13,348 nucleotides of DNA, taken from positions 1-13,348 of the forward strand of contig JAITQJ010000266.1 in NCBI GenBank assembly GCA_031288955.1. Reading direction: 5' to 3'. Made by a program: the position numbers and the translations under genes. The first letter of the stretch is position 1; the number at the start of each line of letters is the position of its first letter. The notes beneath the pieces were generated by a model, which saw only the letters and a program-made list of their open reading frames with translations, was not told the DNA's origin and did no database searches. This DNA is from Planctomycetaceae bacterium (GTDB lineage: Bacteria; Planctomycetota; Planctomycetia; Pirellulales; Thermoguttaceae). Of the stretch, positions 1 through 7,469 are shown in pieces.

Positions 1-150
1 AGAATAAGGCTGACTTCCTTTATTCTAAACTGCTGCTGTATCATTCCGTACGTGAACGTCTTAACTGACATTGCTGCTTTTGTGTTTTTTCTCATTTACT
101 TGAATAGTTTGAAAAACGGGGCGGTTGCGCTGTTGGAAGGAAAAGCGTAA
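1..150 (+). CDS. Zinc-ribbon membrane protein paralogue, 3' end only
   Basis: The open frame runs from the window edge to TAA at 148-150 and gives the last 49 residues of a protein. From the ILNC motif on, it matches the C-terminus of the complete gene at 263-1117 almost residue for residue (shared PYVNVL, FVFFLIYLNSLKNGAVALLEG-type tail). It therefore encodes the final hydrophobic segment and tail of a second copy of the same membrane protein. The two genes are tandem and in the same direction. This copy ends with two extra residues (KA), because AAA here is TAA in the downstream copy. Whether it has the N-terminal zinc ribbons cannot be seen. Function is unknown; see the complete paralogue. 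Confidence 0.8.
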   Translation, partial: RIRLTSFILNCCCIIPYVNVLTDIAAFVFFLIYLNSLKNGAVALLEGKA

Positions 151-171
151 GAATTCGATAGCAACGAGCGG
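10..171 (+). repeat. Direct repeat, upstream copy (gene 3' end plus flank)
   Basis: This segment aligns at a nearly constant offset of 973 bases with 983-1143. It covers the last coding portion of both paralogues and about 20 bases past the stop, ending in gcaacgagcgg. One single-base indel lies after the stop. The similarity points to a fairly recent tandem duplication that included the start of the downstream hairpin. Confidence 0.8.
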
Positions 172-199
172 ACGCAACAAAATATAGATTGTGTCCGCT
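167..199 (+). terminator. Hairpin after the truncated paralogue
   Basis: AGCGGACGCAA pairs with TTGTGTCCGCT (11 bp with one G-T wobble) around an 11-base AT-rich loop, 16 bases after the stop codon. The run of six T lies about 15 bases further on, so it is not a textbook intrinsic terminator. Position and strength suggest a 3'-end or processing structure. Confidence 0.5.
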
Positions 200-262
200 T
201 AATAGAGGGGATACCTTTTTTCACCAACCTTTCACTTGCAGAGAAATCCGAGGGCAACACCA

Positions 263-1117
263 ATGGCGAACTTTTACTATGACGACAACAGCGGACGGCA
301 GCCGCATTGTACAAATTGCGGTGCCGTTGTATTGCTCAATGCCGCAGCGTGCTTGTCTTGCGGTGCAAGACCGCAGGGACACCGGAAATTTTGCGCAGCC
401 TGCGGCGTGTCTCTCAATCCCGAACAGGTTATCTGCATCAGATGCGGCGTTGCGGTTGGCGGGGCGGCTGCTGTTCCGCAGACCGGTTACCAAAATAATG
501 CTCAAATAAATTATACGGTCAATGTCCCGAACCGAAACGAAGCCGCCAAAAAAATTAGGCGGTACTGTTCCAAGTTGTTTCAACATTTCATAACCTCACT
601 GGTGCTGTATTTAATTACCCTATTGTTGCTGGCGGCGGGATTTGTTTCGGCTTTTGCGGAGAATGAAGAGGCAGCGGAAGGAGCGTTGGCTATGATACAA
701 TTTGCTGGCGGTGTGCAGTTCATTGCTTTTATTTTCTTGGTAGTTGCCGCTGTCTATAGTTTTATGCTGCTCTATCAACTTTGGAAAACCGTCCCGCAAG
801 ATGTTGCTGCTGCAACGCCCGGTTCTTTTGTCCTTGTTTCACCGGGACTCGCCGTCGGCTTGTGTTTTATTCCGTTCTTCACTTTTTACTGGCAGTTTGT
901 TGCCTTTTGGGGACTGGGCAAGAATTTGAATAGAACGCTTGCCGGACAGGGATTGTCTCGTCGTGTCAGCGAATGGACGGGGCTGACTTTCTGTATTCTA
1001 AACTGCTTCATTCTCATTCCGTACGTGAACGTCTTAACAAGTATTGCGGCTTTTGTATTTTTTCTCATTTACTTGAATAGTTTGAAAAACGGGGCGGTTG
1101 CGCTGTTGGAAGGTTAA
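263..1117 (+). CDS. Double zinc-ribbon, four-helix membrane protein, function unknown
   Basis: The protein has 284 residues. The first 65 residues hold four CxxC knuckles (C16/C19, C30/C33, C44/C47, C58/C61), enough for two tandem zinc ribbons of the DZR kind. A short polar linker follows, then about four hydrophobic segments near 108-130, 147-170, 188-215 and 240-270. The N-terminal ribbons followed by a membrane domain resemble a widespread group of uncharacterised bacterial zinc-ribbon membrane proteins; no enzymatic motif is visible. I chose ATG 263, preceded by GAGGG about 9 bases upstream, over the in-frame TTG at 236, whose extra residues do not resemble a protein start. The gene directly follows a partial paralogue (1-150) and is followed by its own hairpin. 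Its role is unknown; protein or nucleic acid binding at the membrane by the ribbons is a guess. Confidence 0.8.
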   Translation: MANFYYDDNSGRQPHCTNCGAVVLLNAAACLSCGARPQGHRKFCAACGVSLNPEQVICIRCGVAVGGAAAVPQTGYQNNAQINYTVNVPNRNEAAKKIRRYCSKLFQHFITSLVLYLITLLLLAAGFVSAFAENEEAAEGALAMIQFAGGVQFIAFIFLVVAAVYSFMLLYQLWKTVPQDVAAATPGSFVLVSPGLAVGLCFIPFFTFYWQFVAFWGLGKNLNRTLAGQGLSRRVSEWTGLTFCILNCFILIPYVNVLTSIAAFVFFLIYLNSLKNGAVALLEG

Positions 1118-1143
1118 GCGTAAAATTCGACAGCAACGAGCGG
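983..1143 (+). repeat. Direct repeat, downstream copy
   Basis: This is the partner of 10-171. It includes the sequence for the last hydrophobic segment and the 3' flank up to gcaacgagcgg. A base change makes this copy stop two codons earlier (GGT TAA against GGA AAA GCG TAA). Confidence 0.8.
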
Positions 1144-1163
1144 GGGATGTTAGCCTCCCGCTC
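1138..1163 (+). terminator. Hairpin after the zinc-ribbon gene
   Basis: GAGCGGG pairs perfectly with CCCGCTC, and GG/CC can add pairs across a one-base bulge; the loop is short. It begins 20 bases after the stop, at the same place as the hairpin after the upstream paralogue. No T-run follows (next bases TTGCGG), so rho-independent termination is uncertain. Confidence 0.45.
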
Positions 1164-1241
1164 TTGCGGACAAAACTCGTCTGTGCTATGCTTAACGGGG
1201 AATTGATAGTCTATGTTGTGGAACAAGTCTAATACAGGGCA

Positions 1242-1922
1242 ATGTTTTTGCGTATTCTGTTTTTCCTTTTGCTTGCGTTCGTTTTTTCGCTCTGTGCGGC
1301 GATGCTTGCGGCAACGGATATTTTCGGCAAAATCAAGCCGGAAACGGTTGACCGGCGGACGTTTGTCCGCATTATGCAACTGCGGGACTTTCGGCAATGT
1401 CCGCACGATTTGAAACTTCAACTCTTGCAGCGTGCTGAAAAAGAATTCGGCATACATTGCGAACAGAAGCCGGTTTTTGAGTATCCGCTTTGGGAAAGGC
1501 AAATCTATCGGTATTTTCAGAACCGGCGAAATAAAAATCCGGGGAATACCGTCAAGCCGCTGCTGGAAAACAACCTCGACATTTTAGCCAGAGAACAATT
1601 TTTTCTTTGGATGACGGAATACGAATCGGCAGCGAAGACCGAAAAAAAACAGCAGATGAAAGAACATATTGCGGAATTGAAGTATTGGCAGACGGTCTAT
1701 ATCGATTATCTTCATTCGCTTAATGAACCGGTACCGAATATGGCGGAACTTTGGGCGGAGTTTCAAAAGACGATAGAGCGGTTTAAGGACGGTACCGAAC
1801 CGCAAACGGCACAGCGGATTGGTGCGTTCGCCAAAGTGATAAACCGTCATCTCATTGCCGGCGGCGTTCACGATGCCGCTGAAACAATAATACAAAAATT
1901 GTTTAAGGATAAAGAGAATTAA
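1242..1922 (+). CDS. Membrane-anchored helical protein, unknown
   Basis: I do not recognise a family. The 226-residue product starts with a strongly hydrophobic segment (about residues 3-25, rich in L and F, ending in AAMLAA), which is either a signal peptide or an N-terminal anchor. The rest is polar and charged with a helical look: many K, E, Q and aromatic residues, and few glycines. There is no catalytic motif, zinc site or repeat. The start ATG 1242 has AGGG a few bases upstream (1236-1239). A weak promoter-like pair lies at 1164-1169 and 1187-1192, but I would not rely on it. The gene ends nine bases from the convergent shikimate gene with no terminator hairpin between them. It is probably an envelope protein facing the periplasm, but this is inference from the leader alone. 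Confidence 0.65.
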   Translation: MFLRILFFLLLAFVFSLCAAMLAATDIFGKIKPETVDRRTFVRIMQLRDFRQCPHDLKLQLLQRAEKEFGIHCEQKPVFEYPLWERQIYRYFQNRRNKNPGNTVKPLLENNLDILAREQFFLWMTEYESAAKTEKKQQMKEHIAELKYWQTVYIDYLHSLNEPVPNMAELWAEFQKTIERFKDGTEPQTAQRIGAFAKVINRHLIAGGVHDAAETIIQKLFKDKEN

Positions 1923-1930
1923 ATCCGTCT

Positions 1931-3454
1931 TCAATCTTCGCTCATCCGCCGTACGGCATTTTTGACGAGGTCGCGCATCAGGTTCGGCGAAGCATTCTGT
2001 CCCGTGAACAGTTTGAACTGCAAACACGCCTGGACAACAAACATCTCCGTTCCTGTCACCGCGGTGCAGCCCTTTGCTCTAGCCGATTTGATAAGCATCG
2101 TGTTTTCAGGATTGTACACCGCATCAAAAACCAGCATTTCCGAATGGAACGCCGTTTTGTCCAGCGGCATTTCGTCAATATGCGGATACATTCCAACCGA
2201 CGTGCCGTTGACCAATATGTCTGTTTTATGTACGTTCCGCTCATCCCAGTTAATAAAACCGCAGCCGAGTTGTGAAGCCAATGCCATTGCTTTGTCCGCT
2301 TTGCGGTCTGTTACCGTAACATTTGCTCCCCGCTGCAACAGCCCGAAACACAATGCCTTGCCGACTCCGCCGCAGCCGAGTATCAAGGCTTCCTTGTGTT
2401 TCACCACACTTGTTTCATCGTTGTAACGTCCGCCCAGTGCCGTTTCTATGACCGATACCGCTGCGGTGTAATCCGTGTTATAACCAAGCCGCTGACCGTT
2501 ACGGAAAACAACCGTATTACACGCCCCGATTTTTTCAACCGCCGGTTCCGCACGCGTTAAACTATGCATTACGGTTAACTTATGCGGTATCGTTACGCTT
2601 AATCCTTTCAGAGCGAAACCGTCGCTATGGTTGATTAAAAACGGAACGTCAATGCCCGTAATTTGAAACGGCACATAGACCGCATTGATGTTTTTTTCGA
2701 CAAATGACCGGTTATGAATCAGCGGACTCAAACTATGTCCCAGCGGATTGCCGATAACACCGAACACGTCCGTTTGGTCATTGATTTTTTCGTAATGATA
2801 CACGTCCCGCAGTTCCCGGTATTCCAAAATGCCCGGTGCAATCATACGTTCTTCTGAAAAAGTTGTATATGTATAAGGCATCGCAAATTTTTTCGCTAAA
2901 ATCCGGCTTGCTTTACCGAGTTCACCCATACAGATACCAATAACACGGATACCGTTTTGCCCTTGGGCTTTAGCAGTTTCGTTCTTCGTTTTGATGAACG
3001 TCAGAAAGCGGAGCATTTCCCTGGTATTATTCGGCGAGACAGCGATTTTAATGAAGAACGGCGATTTGGCAGACATTTCCTGATGCAGCGCATCGAGGTC
3101 ATCGGGCATTCCTTCGATATTATGATAACTGATGATGCGGCGTGTTGTGCCGAAGGACGGAATTTTATCGGCAATATCAACTTCAATGTCGATAAACTCC
3201 GGTTGTTCGGCGATAGCAGAGCGGAGAAGCGTTTGCCGCTGTTCTTCGGATTCCTGCCAGAGACCGCCGTCTTGTTTCCGGCGGATGGTAATGACCGCTG
3301 CCGTCGGACGCACGGGAATTAAACGGTGCAACTCCGGTTTGCGCCGCAGAAAATCCAAACGCAGTTCGGTTAGTTTTACGCCGTCATCGGCAAGCCGCTG
3401 ATGTTCGGCAATCATCCGGGTATGACTTCCGCAGGCAATTGTTACACAAAACAT
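1931..3454 (-). CDS. aroDE: Bifunctional 3-dehydroquinate dehydratase / shikimate dehydrogenase
   Basis: This fused enzyme catalyses two consecutive shikimate-pathway steps in the cytoplasm: dehydration of 3-dehydroquinate, then NADPH-dependent reduction of 3-dehydroshikimate to shikimate. Residues 1-220 are a type I dehydroquinase: E30 in TELRLD, H111 in SYHN, the Schiff-base lysine K136 in FIKIA, and the MGELGKASR segment. Residues 229-507 are AroE: GNPLGHSLSP (S241 and S243 bind substrate), catalytic K292 in TIPHK, ACNT 311-314, NTDY with D328, nucleotide-binding GCGGVGKA from 360, NGTSVGMYP 416-424 and Q475 near the end. The same fusion is known from plants, chlamydiae and planctomycetes. 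The first domain has isoleucine (I209) where the usual APGQ loop glutamine sits. The ribosome-binding site is weak. It is third in a minus-strand series, 99 bases after the exported helical protein gene. Confidence 0.95.
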   Translation of the reverse strand: MFCVTIACGSHTRMIAEHQRLADDGVKLTELRLDFLRRKPELHRLIPVRPTAAVITIRRKQDGGLWQESEEQRQTLLRSAIAEQPEFIDIEVDIADKIPSFGTTRRIISYHNIEGMPDDLDALHQEMSAKSPFFIKIAVSPNNTREMLRFLTFIKTKNETAKAQGQNGIRVIGICMGELGKASRILAKKFAMPYTYTTFSEERMIAPGILEYRELRDVYHYEKINDQTDVFGVIGNPLGHSLSPLIHNRSFVEKNINAVYVPFQITGIDVPFLINHSDGFALKGLSVTIPHKLTVMHSLTRAEPAVEKIGACNTVVFRNGQRLGYNTDYTAAVSVIETALGGRYNDETSVVKHKEALILGCGGVGKALCFGLLQRGANVTVTDRKADKAMALASQLGCGFINWDERNVHKTDILVNGTSVGMYPHIDEMPLDKTAFHSEMLVFDAVYNPENTMLIKSARAKGCTAVTGTEMFVVQACLQFKLFTGQNASPNLMRDLVKNAVRRMSED

Positions 3455-3493
3455 TTTTTCTATAAAAATTCCGTATGGTTCGCATTTTTCCCA

Positions 3494-3524
3494 AACCTCT
3501 GTGCCTTCGTGCCGCTGCGGCGAA
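3494..3524 (-). repeat. Possible intergenic CACAGAG-type repeat
   Basis: On the minus strand this reads TTCGCCGCAGCGGCACGAAG followed by GCACAGAGGTTT: three imperfect 8- to 9-base units of the pattern C(A/G)CAGAGG-C. From memory, it resembles an intergenic sequence of the form ACCACAGAGGCACAGAG seen in many unrelated genomes. It lies in the 99-base gap upstream of the shikimate gene. The inner GCCGCAGCGGC is also self-complementary. Confidence 0.35.
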
Positions 3525-3553
3525 TACCGGATTTGATATACCGTTACAGCCGG

Positions 3554-4429
3554 TTAGCGGGCGAGTTCCCGGAAGTATTGTTCGATGATGTCGCGGTAGA
3601 ACGGAGGGAAGTCTTTTTCGATTTTTAGCAGAGCATCGTCCCGCTCTTTCGGCGGCAGACTTCCCCAATCGGCATCGGAAGAAAAGTCCCGCCGGTCAAC
3701 ATTGCCCGGTGCTTTTTGTCCCAAACGGAAACTGTCCTGTGCCGGATTATTGCCTTGTCTGCCCTGCATTTCGCCGTTTGCCTGCTGCGATTGCTTCTCG
3801 ATTTTTTCGATTAACTTGTCAAGCGACTGTAAAATATCTTTCTCCGACTTTTGCGTATCATCGCCGGTTTTCCCCTTGCCGAGTTTTCGCCGTACATTGT
3901 TCATCTGTTTCGCAATTTGCTCCCCCTCGTTCTGCTTCTGCTGTGTTTCGTTTTGCAGGAGTTTGGCAATTTCCGTATAACGGCGGGGAACGGCTGCCGC
4001 TGTGTCTGAACGCTGCAATACGGAATGAAACTGTTCTAATGCCGCTGCTGTTTTTTCACTGCTGCCTAATTGATATGCTGTAACGGCTTTCATTATCCAA
4101 AACGCTGCCGAACCGCTGCCTTCTTGTCCGCTACATTCATTCAGAACTTTGCCGGCTTCCTCGTAAAAACGTCCTTGGATGAGCCGCATTGCCAGATATT
4201 GCTGCAATTCTGTTTGCCTATTCTTGTCAACGTCCGGCAGCAGCGGCAACACCAGCGGTTGTGCAAACGGCAACTCCTGCCAAGCCAGACGGTCACAGGC
4301 ATTAAGGTACTGCCGAACAGGTTCGGAATGATTCCGCAGAACAGCGGCACTGCTGTCGTCCTGTGCCTGAACAGAGAACAACAACGTGCAACCGATGATA
4401 AATGTTAAAATGCGGCTGAAACTATTCAT
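3554..4429 (-). CDS. Exported helical (TPR-like) protein with planctomycete-type C-terminal motif
   Basis: The product has 291 residues. It starts with a classic signal peptide, MNSFSRILTFIIGCTLLFSVQA, with likely cleavage after the VQA. The next 160 residues look like a helical repeat array (alanine, leucine, tyrosine and glutamate spacing typical of TPR-like proteins). A Q-, K- and E-rich, probably coiled-coil stretch follows, then a flexible polar linker. The C-terminus WGSLPPKERDDAL...DFPPFYRDIIEQYF is a motif I associate with exported planctomycete proteins found near MoxR/von Willebrand (Bat-type) operons. I chose ATG 4429 over an in-frame ATG at 4471 because it begins exactly at the signal peptide. 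It overlaps the end of the lipoprotein gene by 8 bases, suggesting translational coupling. The molecular role is unknown. Confidence 0.75.
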   Translation of the reverse strand: MNSFSRILTFIIGCTLLFSVQAQDDSSAAVLRNHSEPVRQYLNACDRLAWQELPFAQPLVLPLLPDVDKNRQTELQQYLAMRLIQGRFYEEAGKVLNECSGQEGSGSAAFWIMKAVTAYQLGSSEKTAAALEQFHSVLQRSDTAAAVPRRYTEIAKLLQNETQQKQNEGEQIAKQMNNVRRKLGKGKTGDDTQKSEKDILQSLDKLIEKIEKQSQQANGEMQGRQGNNPAQDSFRLGQKAPGNVDRRDFSSDADWGSLPPKERDDALLKIEKDFPPFYRDIIEQYFRELAR

Positions 4430-4688
4430 TGTGTTGATGCCCGTCAGCATCCGTATTGGTACTGCCTGCATCTTTATTTTTGACTAATTCGCCGGTTTCA
4501 GGGTTGAATTTGCATTTCGTATGGTCGGTTTTATCGTCGTAGAGGAACTTGAAGGGTTCCTCGGCACCGGGAATAACAGGAAGTACCTGGACAACGTTAC
4601 CATAAGCCGCGGCGGGGACTTCGGGAGAATCGCCGCAACCGGCACAGCACAACGTTAAAACAGCAAAACAAAGAGTGAATCGGAACAT
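4422..4688 (-). CDS. Small lipoprotein
   Basis: The product has 88 residues. A short positive and hydrophobic leader (MFRFTLCFAVLTLC) runs into C-A-G-C, with C18 as the likely lipidated cysteine. Cysteine rather than leucine at position -3 makes the lipobox slightly unusual. The roughly 70-residue mature part has no known domain: a YGNVVQVLP segment, an acidic middle, a single later cysteine (C59) and a polar tail with two histidines. It is first in a minus-strand transcription unit under a strong promoter at 4717-4745 and overlaps the next gene, so both are probably made together and sit in the same envelope compartment. Binding partner and function are unknown. Confidence 0.7.
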   Translation of the reverse strand: MFRFTLCFAVLTLCCAGCGDSPEVPAAAYGNVVQVLPVIPGAEEPFKFLYDDKTDHTKCKFNPETGELVKNKDAGSTNTDADGHQHNE

Positions 4689-4716
4689 AAATCAGTCAAC
4701 CACTAACGGCAATTCA

Positions 4717-4745
4717 ATTATCGTCTGTAAACGGGGAATTGTCAA
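4717..4745 (-). promoter_or_regulatory. Sigma-70-type promoter for the lipoprotein operon
   Basis: On the minus strand a perfect TTGACA (-35, 4740-4745) is followed after 17 bases by GATAAT (-10, 4717-4722; five of six consensus bases). Transcription would start near 4710, leaving a leader of about 22 bases before the ATG at 4688. Confidence 0.7.
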
Positions 4746-4813
4746 GGAATAAACCCGTATCACCGGATAATCATTTACTGCCAACGTTGTTTCGGCTTTT
4801 CACTTTTTGTATC

Positions 4814-4841
4814 TTGATTTTTTTCTATGAACGGACATAAT
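4814..4841 (+). promoter_or_regulatory. Promoter of dnaX, start site close to the ATG
   Basis: TTGATT (4814-4819) and CATAAT (4836-4841) are separated by 16 bases. The expected transcription start, about seven bases after the -10 box, falls at 4848-4849, that is, on the start codon. No Shine-Dalgarno sequence is available between the box and the ATG. This predicts a leaderless or nearly leaderless mRNA. Confidence 0.5.
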
Positions 4842-4848
4842 AAGCCTT

Positions 4849-6531
4849 ATGATTGATGAAAATGCTGAATCCGCCGCAGATTTGGACGGTACCGGTGCAA
4901 AATACGGCGGACAATATCAAGTCGTTGCAAGACGCTACCGCCCAAAAGGCTTTGAAGAACTTGTCGGACAACCGCATATCGTCCACGCCCTTTCAAACGC
5001 CCTGACAACCGGACGAGTCGGACACGCCTATCTGTTCACCGGTGCCAGAGGTGTCGGCAAAACGTCTACCGCCCGGATTTTCGCCAAAACTCTCAACTGC
5101 GTTCACGGTCCAACCATAACTCCCTGCGGAGAATGTGATAGTTGTGTCAGCATTAGTACCGGCGAAGATATTGATGTTCTCGAAATTGATGCTGCCAGCA
5201 ATCGGGGTATCGAAGAAATCCGCCAACTCCGCCAAAACGCTTCTATCCGTCCCAGCCGGTCGCGAAATAAGATTTATATCCTTGACGAAGTGCATATGCT
5301 AACCAAAGAAGCATTTAACGCCCTTCTGAAAATTCTCGAAGAACCGCCCGAACACATCAAGTTCATCTTCTGCACAACCGAACCGGGCAAAATTCCGATA
5401 ACGATTCTCTCCCGATGCCAACGTTTTGATTTCGCCGGCATTGAGACGGGACAAATTACCGAACGTCTTGCCGGTATTGCACAAAACGAAAAAGTGACTG
5501 CTGATGAAGGTGTCTTTGAAACGCTTGCCCGGCGCGCCGGCGGGTCAATGCGGGATGCTCAATCACTTCTCGAACAACTCCTTTCGTTTGCCCCTGAACA
5601 TATTACGCTCAATAATGTCAACGAAATGCTCGGTACGGCAAATGACCAACTGCTCTTCCGGCTTATGGACGGTGTTGTGGAATGTAAACCGGATATTTTG
5701 TTTGCGGAATTGGAGGCGGCGGCATCACAGGGCGTTGACTTTGCCGTGTTGGTCGAACAGATGCTGGGACTGCTTCGGGATTTTCTTGTAACCGTTTCCG
5801 GCGGGAACGAAAAGTTACTCCTGTTCTGTCAGCCGCAGCAATTTAACGAAATCAAAGCGAAGGCGGCAGAATTCGGAATTCACCGGATTTTAGCGGCGTT
5901 GCAGATTTTAGACCATACACATACACGAATGTTGCGGAGTACACAGACGCGGATTTTGACGGAATTGGCGTTGGTGCGTATTGCGCATCTGGAACATTTT
6001 CAACAGATTGCCGTACTGCTTGACCAACTTCGCAGCGGACAGGGGGCTGCATTACCGGCACCGTCCGTTCGACCGGTACATCGGGAGATAAAGCCGCCGC
6101 GTGTTGAATCGGCACCCCCCGTTAACGTTGCAGAATGTCCAGCCGCAATTCCAGCGGGACACGCTGCGACCTGGGCGGAAGTTGCGGACGGCATACCGGG
6201 AATGTTAGGAACGGCGGCGGGACAATCTACGGCGGTACGTTTTGAGGAACCGAATATCTTTGTCCTTGTTTTTAGTAACAAATTGGCGAAAGAGACGTGT
6301 GAACGCGAGTCGCCGCGGTTACAAGGGGCATTATCGCAGAAACTGGGGCAGTCAATGAAGGTTCGCTTTGAATTGACCATCGTTGAAAAGCCGAAGTCTG
6401 CGGCGGATTCCGGCAGCCGCATAAACTCGGCAAAGGAGGAACGGGACCGTTTTATAGCGGCAACGGACAATCCGCTGGTCAAAAAAGTGCAGGAGGTCTT
6501 TGGAGTAAAATTGCAAAAGGTTGAGAATTAG
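4849..6531 (+). CDS. dnaX: DNA polymerase III subunit gamma/tau
   Basis: This is the clamp-loader ATPase subunit that loads the sliding clamp and, in its long form, tethers the polymerase at the fork. The 560-residue product contains, in order: the entry motif YQVVARRYRPKGFEELVGQ (23-41), Walker A GARGVGKT (65-72), a zinc module with C84, C93, C96 and C99, Walker B ILDEVH (144-149), sensor 1 around FCTTEPGKI, the SRC motif 188-190 with its arginine finger, and GGSMRDAQS sensor 2. The C-terminal part (about 400-560) is proline- and alanine-rich, then divergent, as is usual for tau tails. About 20 residues precede the usual start; the only ATG is 4849, so this extension is probably real. No in-phase slippery heptamer is seen near the tau-specific junction, so a gamma form made by frameshifting is not evident. 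Confidence 0.95.
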   Translation: MIDENAESAADLDGTGAKYGGQYQVVARRYRPKGFEELVGQPHIVHALSNALTTGRVGHAYLFTGARGVGKTSTARIFAKTLNCVHGPTITPCGECDSCVSISTGEDIDVLEIDAASNRGIEEIRQLRQNASIRPSRSRNKIYILDEVHMLTKEAFNALLKILEEPPEHIKFIFCTTEPGKIPITILSRCQRFDFAGIETGQITERLAGIAQNEKVTADEGVFETLARRAGGSMRDAQSLLEQLLSFAPEHITLNNVNEMLGTANDQLLFRLMDGVVECKPDILFAELEAAASQGVDFAVLVEQMLGLLRDFLVTVSGGNEKLLLFCQPQQFNEIKAKAAEFGIHRILAALQILDHTHTRMLRSTQTRILTELALVRIAHLEHFQQIAVLLDQLRSGQGAALPAPSVRPVHREIKPPRVESAPPVNVAECPAAIPAGHAATWAEVADGIPGMLGTAAGQSTAVRFEEPNIFVLVFSNKLAKETCERESPRLQGALSQKLGQSMKVRFELTIVEKPKSAADSGSRINSAKEERDRFIAATDNPLVKKVQEVFGVKLQKVEN

Positions 6532-6582
6532 CCGTTGTGCTGTTACTGCATATACGGTAATCGATACTGTACATACCAGACG

Positions 6583-7458
6583 ATGCCGCGATATTTGTTT
6601 TTCCTTACGTTTATCCTTGCTGCTTCGGCAGCAGACGTTGTCTATGCCCGAATCTTGGAATCCGCTCATTCGGCTGACAAACTTTGGACATTAACCTTGT
6701 CCGTGCAGCCCGATGCTCCGAGGCTTTCCGATACCATCACGTTTACTCTTGATGTATCGCCGGCACCGGTGAAAGCGGAGTTTCCGGTATTCGGTGAAAA
6801 AATCGGCGAACTAAAAATTACTGACATACAAACAACCGATACACAACTCGTCATTACGGCTGTTCCCATCAAAGCCGGTGTAACACCGCTTTGGGGTATT
6901 CCCGTAAAAATCGGCGGGGAAACCATTACCGTTCCGCAATGTTCGTTAGACATTCAATCTGCCGTTTCCGAGGACGAGGCATCACTCGATAGTATTGCAG
7001 CAGACACGAAACCTTTTGATGTCCGCAATCCGTATCTTCCCTGGTTTATTGCCGCAGCCGTTCTCGTTTTCATAGCGGCATTGCTGTTTTTGTTACGGAA
7101 ACGCAAAACGGAAACCGAAGTTGCTGCTGTTCCGCTGACGCTGCAAGAATTGGCGTTGCAAAAATTAACGAATCTTTTGGACAGCCGGAAGCACGAAGCG
7201 GATGTGCGGCAATTTTTCGTTGAACTTTCGGACATTGTCCGCTGGTACATTGAACAAAAGACGGGTTTGCGTTCGCCGGAATTGACAACCGAAGAGTTTT
7301 TACGCCGAACATCGTCCAACCGGTATTTGCCGGATACGGACAAAATGTCGGCATTTTTGCTATCAGCGGATTTTGTGAAGTTTGCCAAGCATCAGCCTGC
7401 CGAAGAAGAAATTATGCTTGCCTTCCGCCGGGCTGTTGATTTAACATCGAACGGTTAG
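6583..7458 (+). CDS. BatD-like membrane protein
   Basis: The 291-residue product has a signal peptide (1-22, ending DVVYA), a periplasmic beta-rich domain of about 125 residues, one transmembrane helix (153-172, followed by RKRK) and a cytoplasmic domain of about 115 residues. That last domain carries the signature FFVELSDIVRWYIEQKTG, LTTEEFLRR and FLLSADFVKFA. This arrangement is that of BatD/DUF4381-type proteins, which normally sit in MoxR-DUF58-von Willebrand operons and are linked to envelope or oxygen-stress functions. None of those partners is in the window. I chose ATG 6583, directly at the signal peptide, rather than the TTG at 6535, which would add an unlikely cysteine-rich extension. 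No clear ribosome-binding site precedes it. It lies 51 bases after dnaX and is likely co-transcribed with it. Confidence 0.75.
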   Translation: MPRYLFFLTFILAASAADVVYARILESAHSADKLWTLTLSVQPDAPRLSDTITFTLDVSPAPVKAEFPVFGEKIGELKITDIQTTDTQLVITAVPIKAGVTPLWGIPVKIGGETITVPQCSLDIQSAVSEDEASLDSIAADTKPFDVRNPYLPWFIAAAVLVFIAALLFLLRKRKTETEVAAVPLTLQELALQKLTNLLDSRKHEADVRQFFVELSDIVRWYIEQKTGLRSPELTTEEFLRRTSSNRYLPDTDKMSAFLLSADFVKFAKHQPAEEEIMLAFRRAVDLTSNG

Positions 7459-7469
7459 CGTTATTGCCG

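Noticed and set aside
1164..1192. Promoter for the gene at 1242 (TTGCGG, 17 bases, TATGCT)
   Set aside because: Only three or four consensus bases in each box, which is common by chance.
1194..1205. AACGGGGAATTG shared with 4729-4740 as a regulatory motif
   Set aside because: A 12-base match is expected by chance several times in a window of this size on both strands, and the flanks differ.
6480..6486. AAAAAAG run in dnaX as a gamma-producing slippery site
   Set aside because: The reading frame is AAA AAA G, not A AAA AAG, and it lies 15 codons before the normal stop, so a shift there could not yield a gamma-like form.
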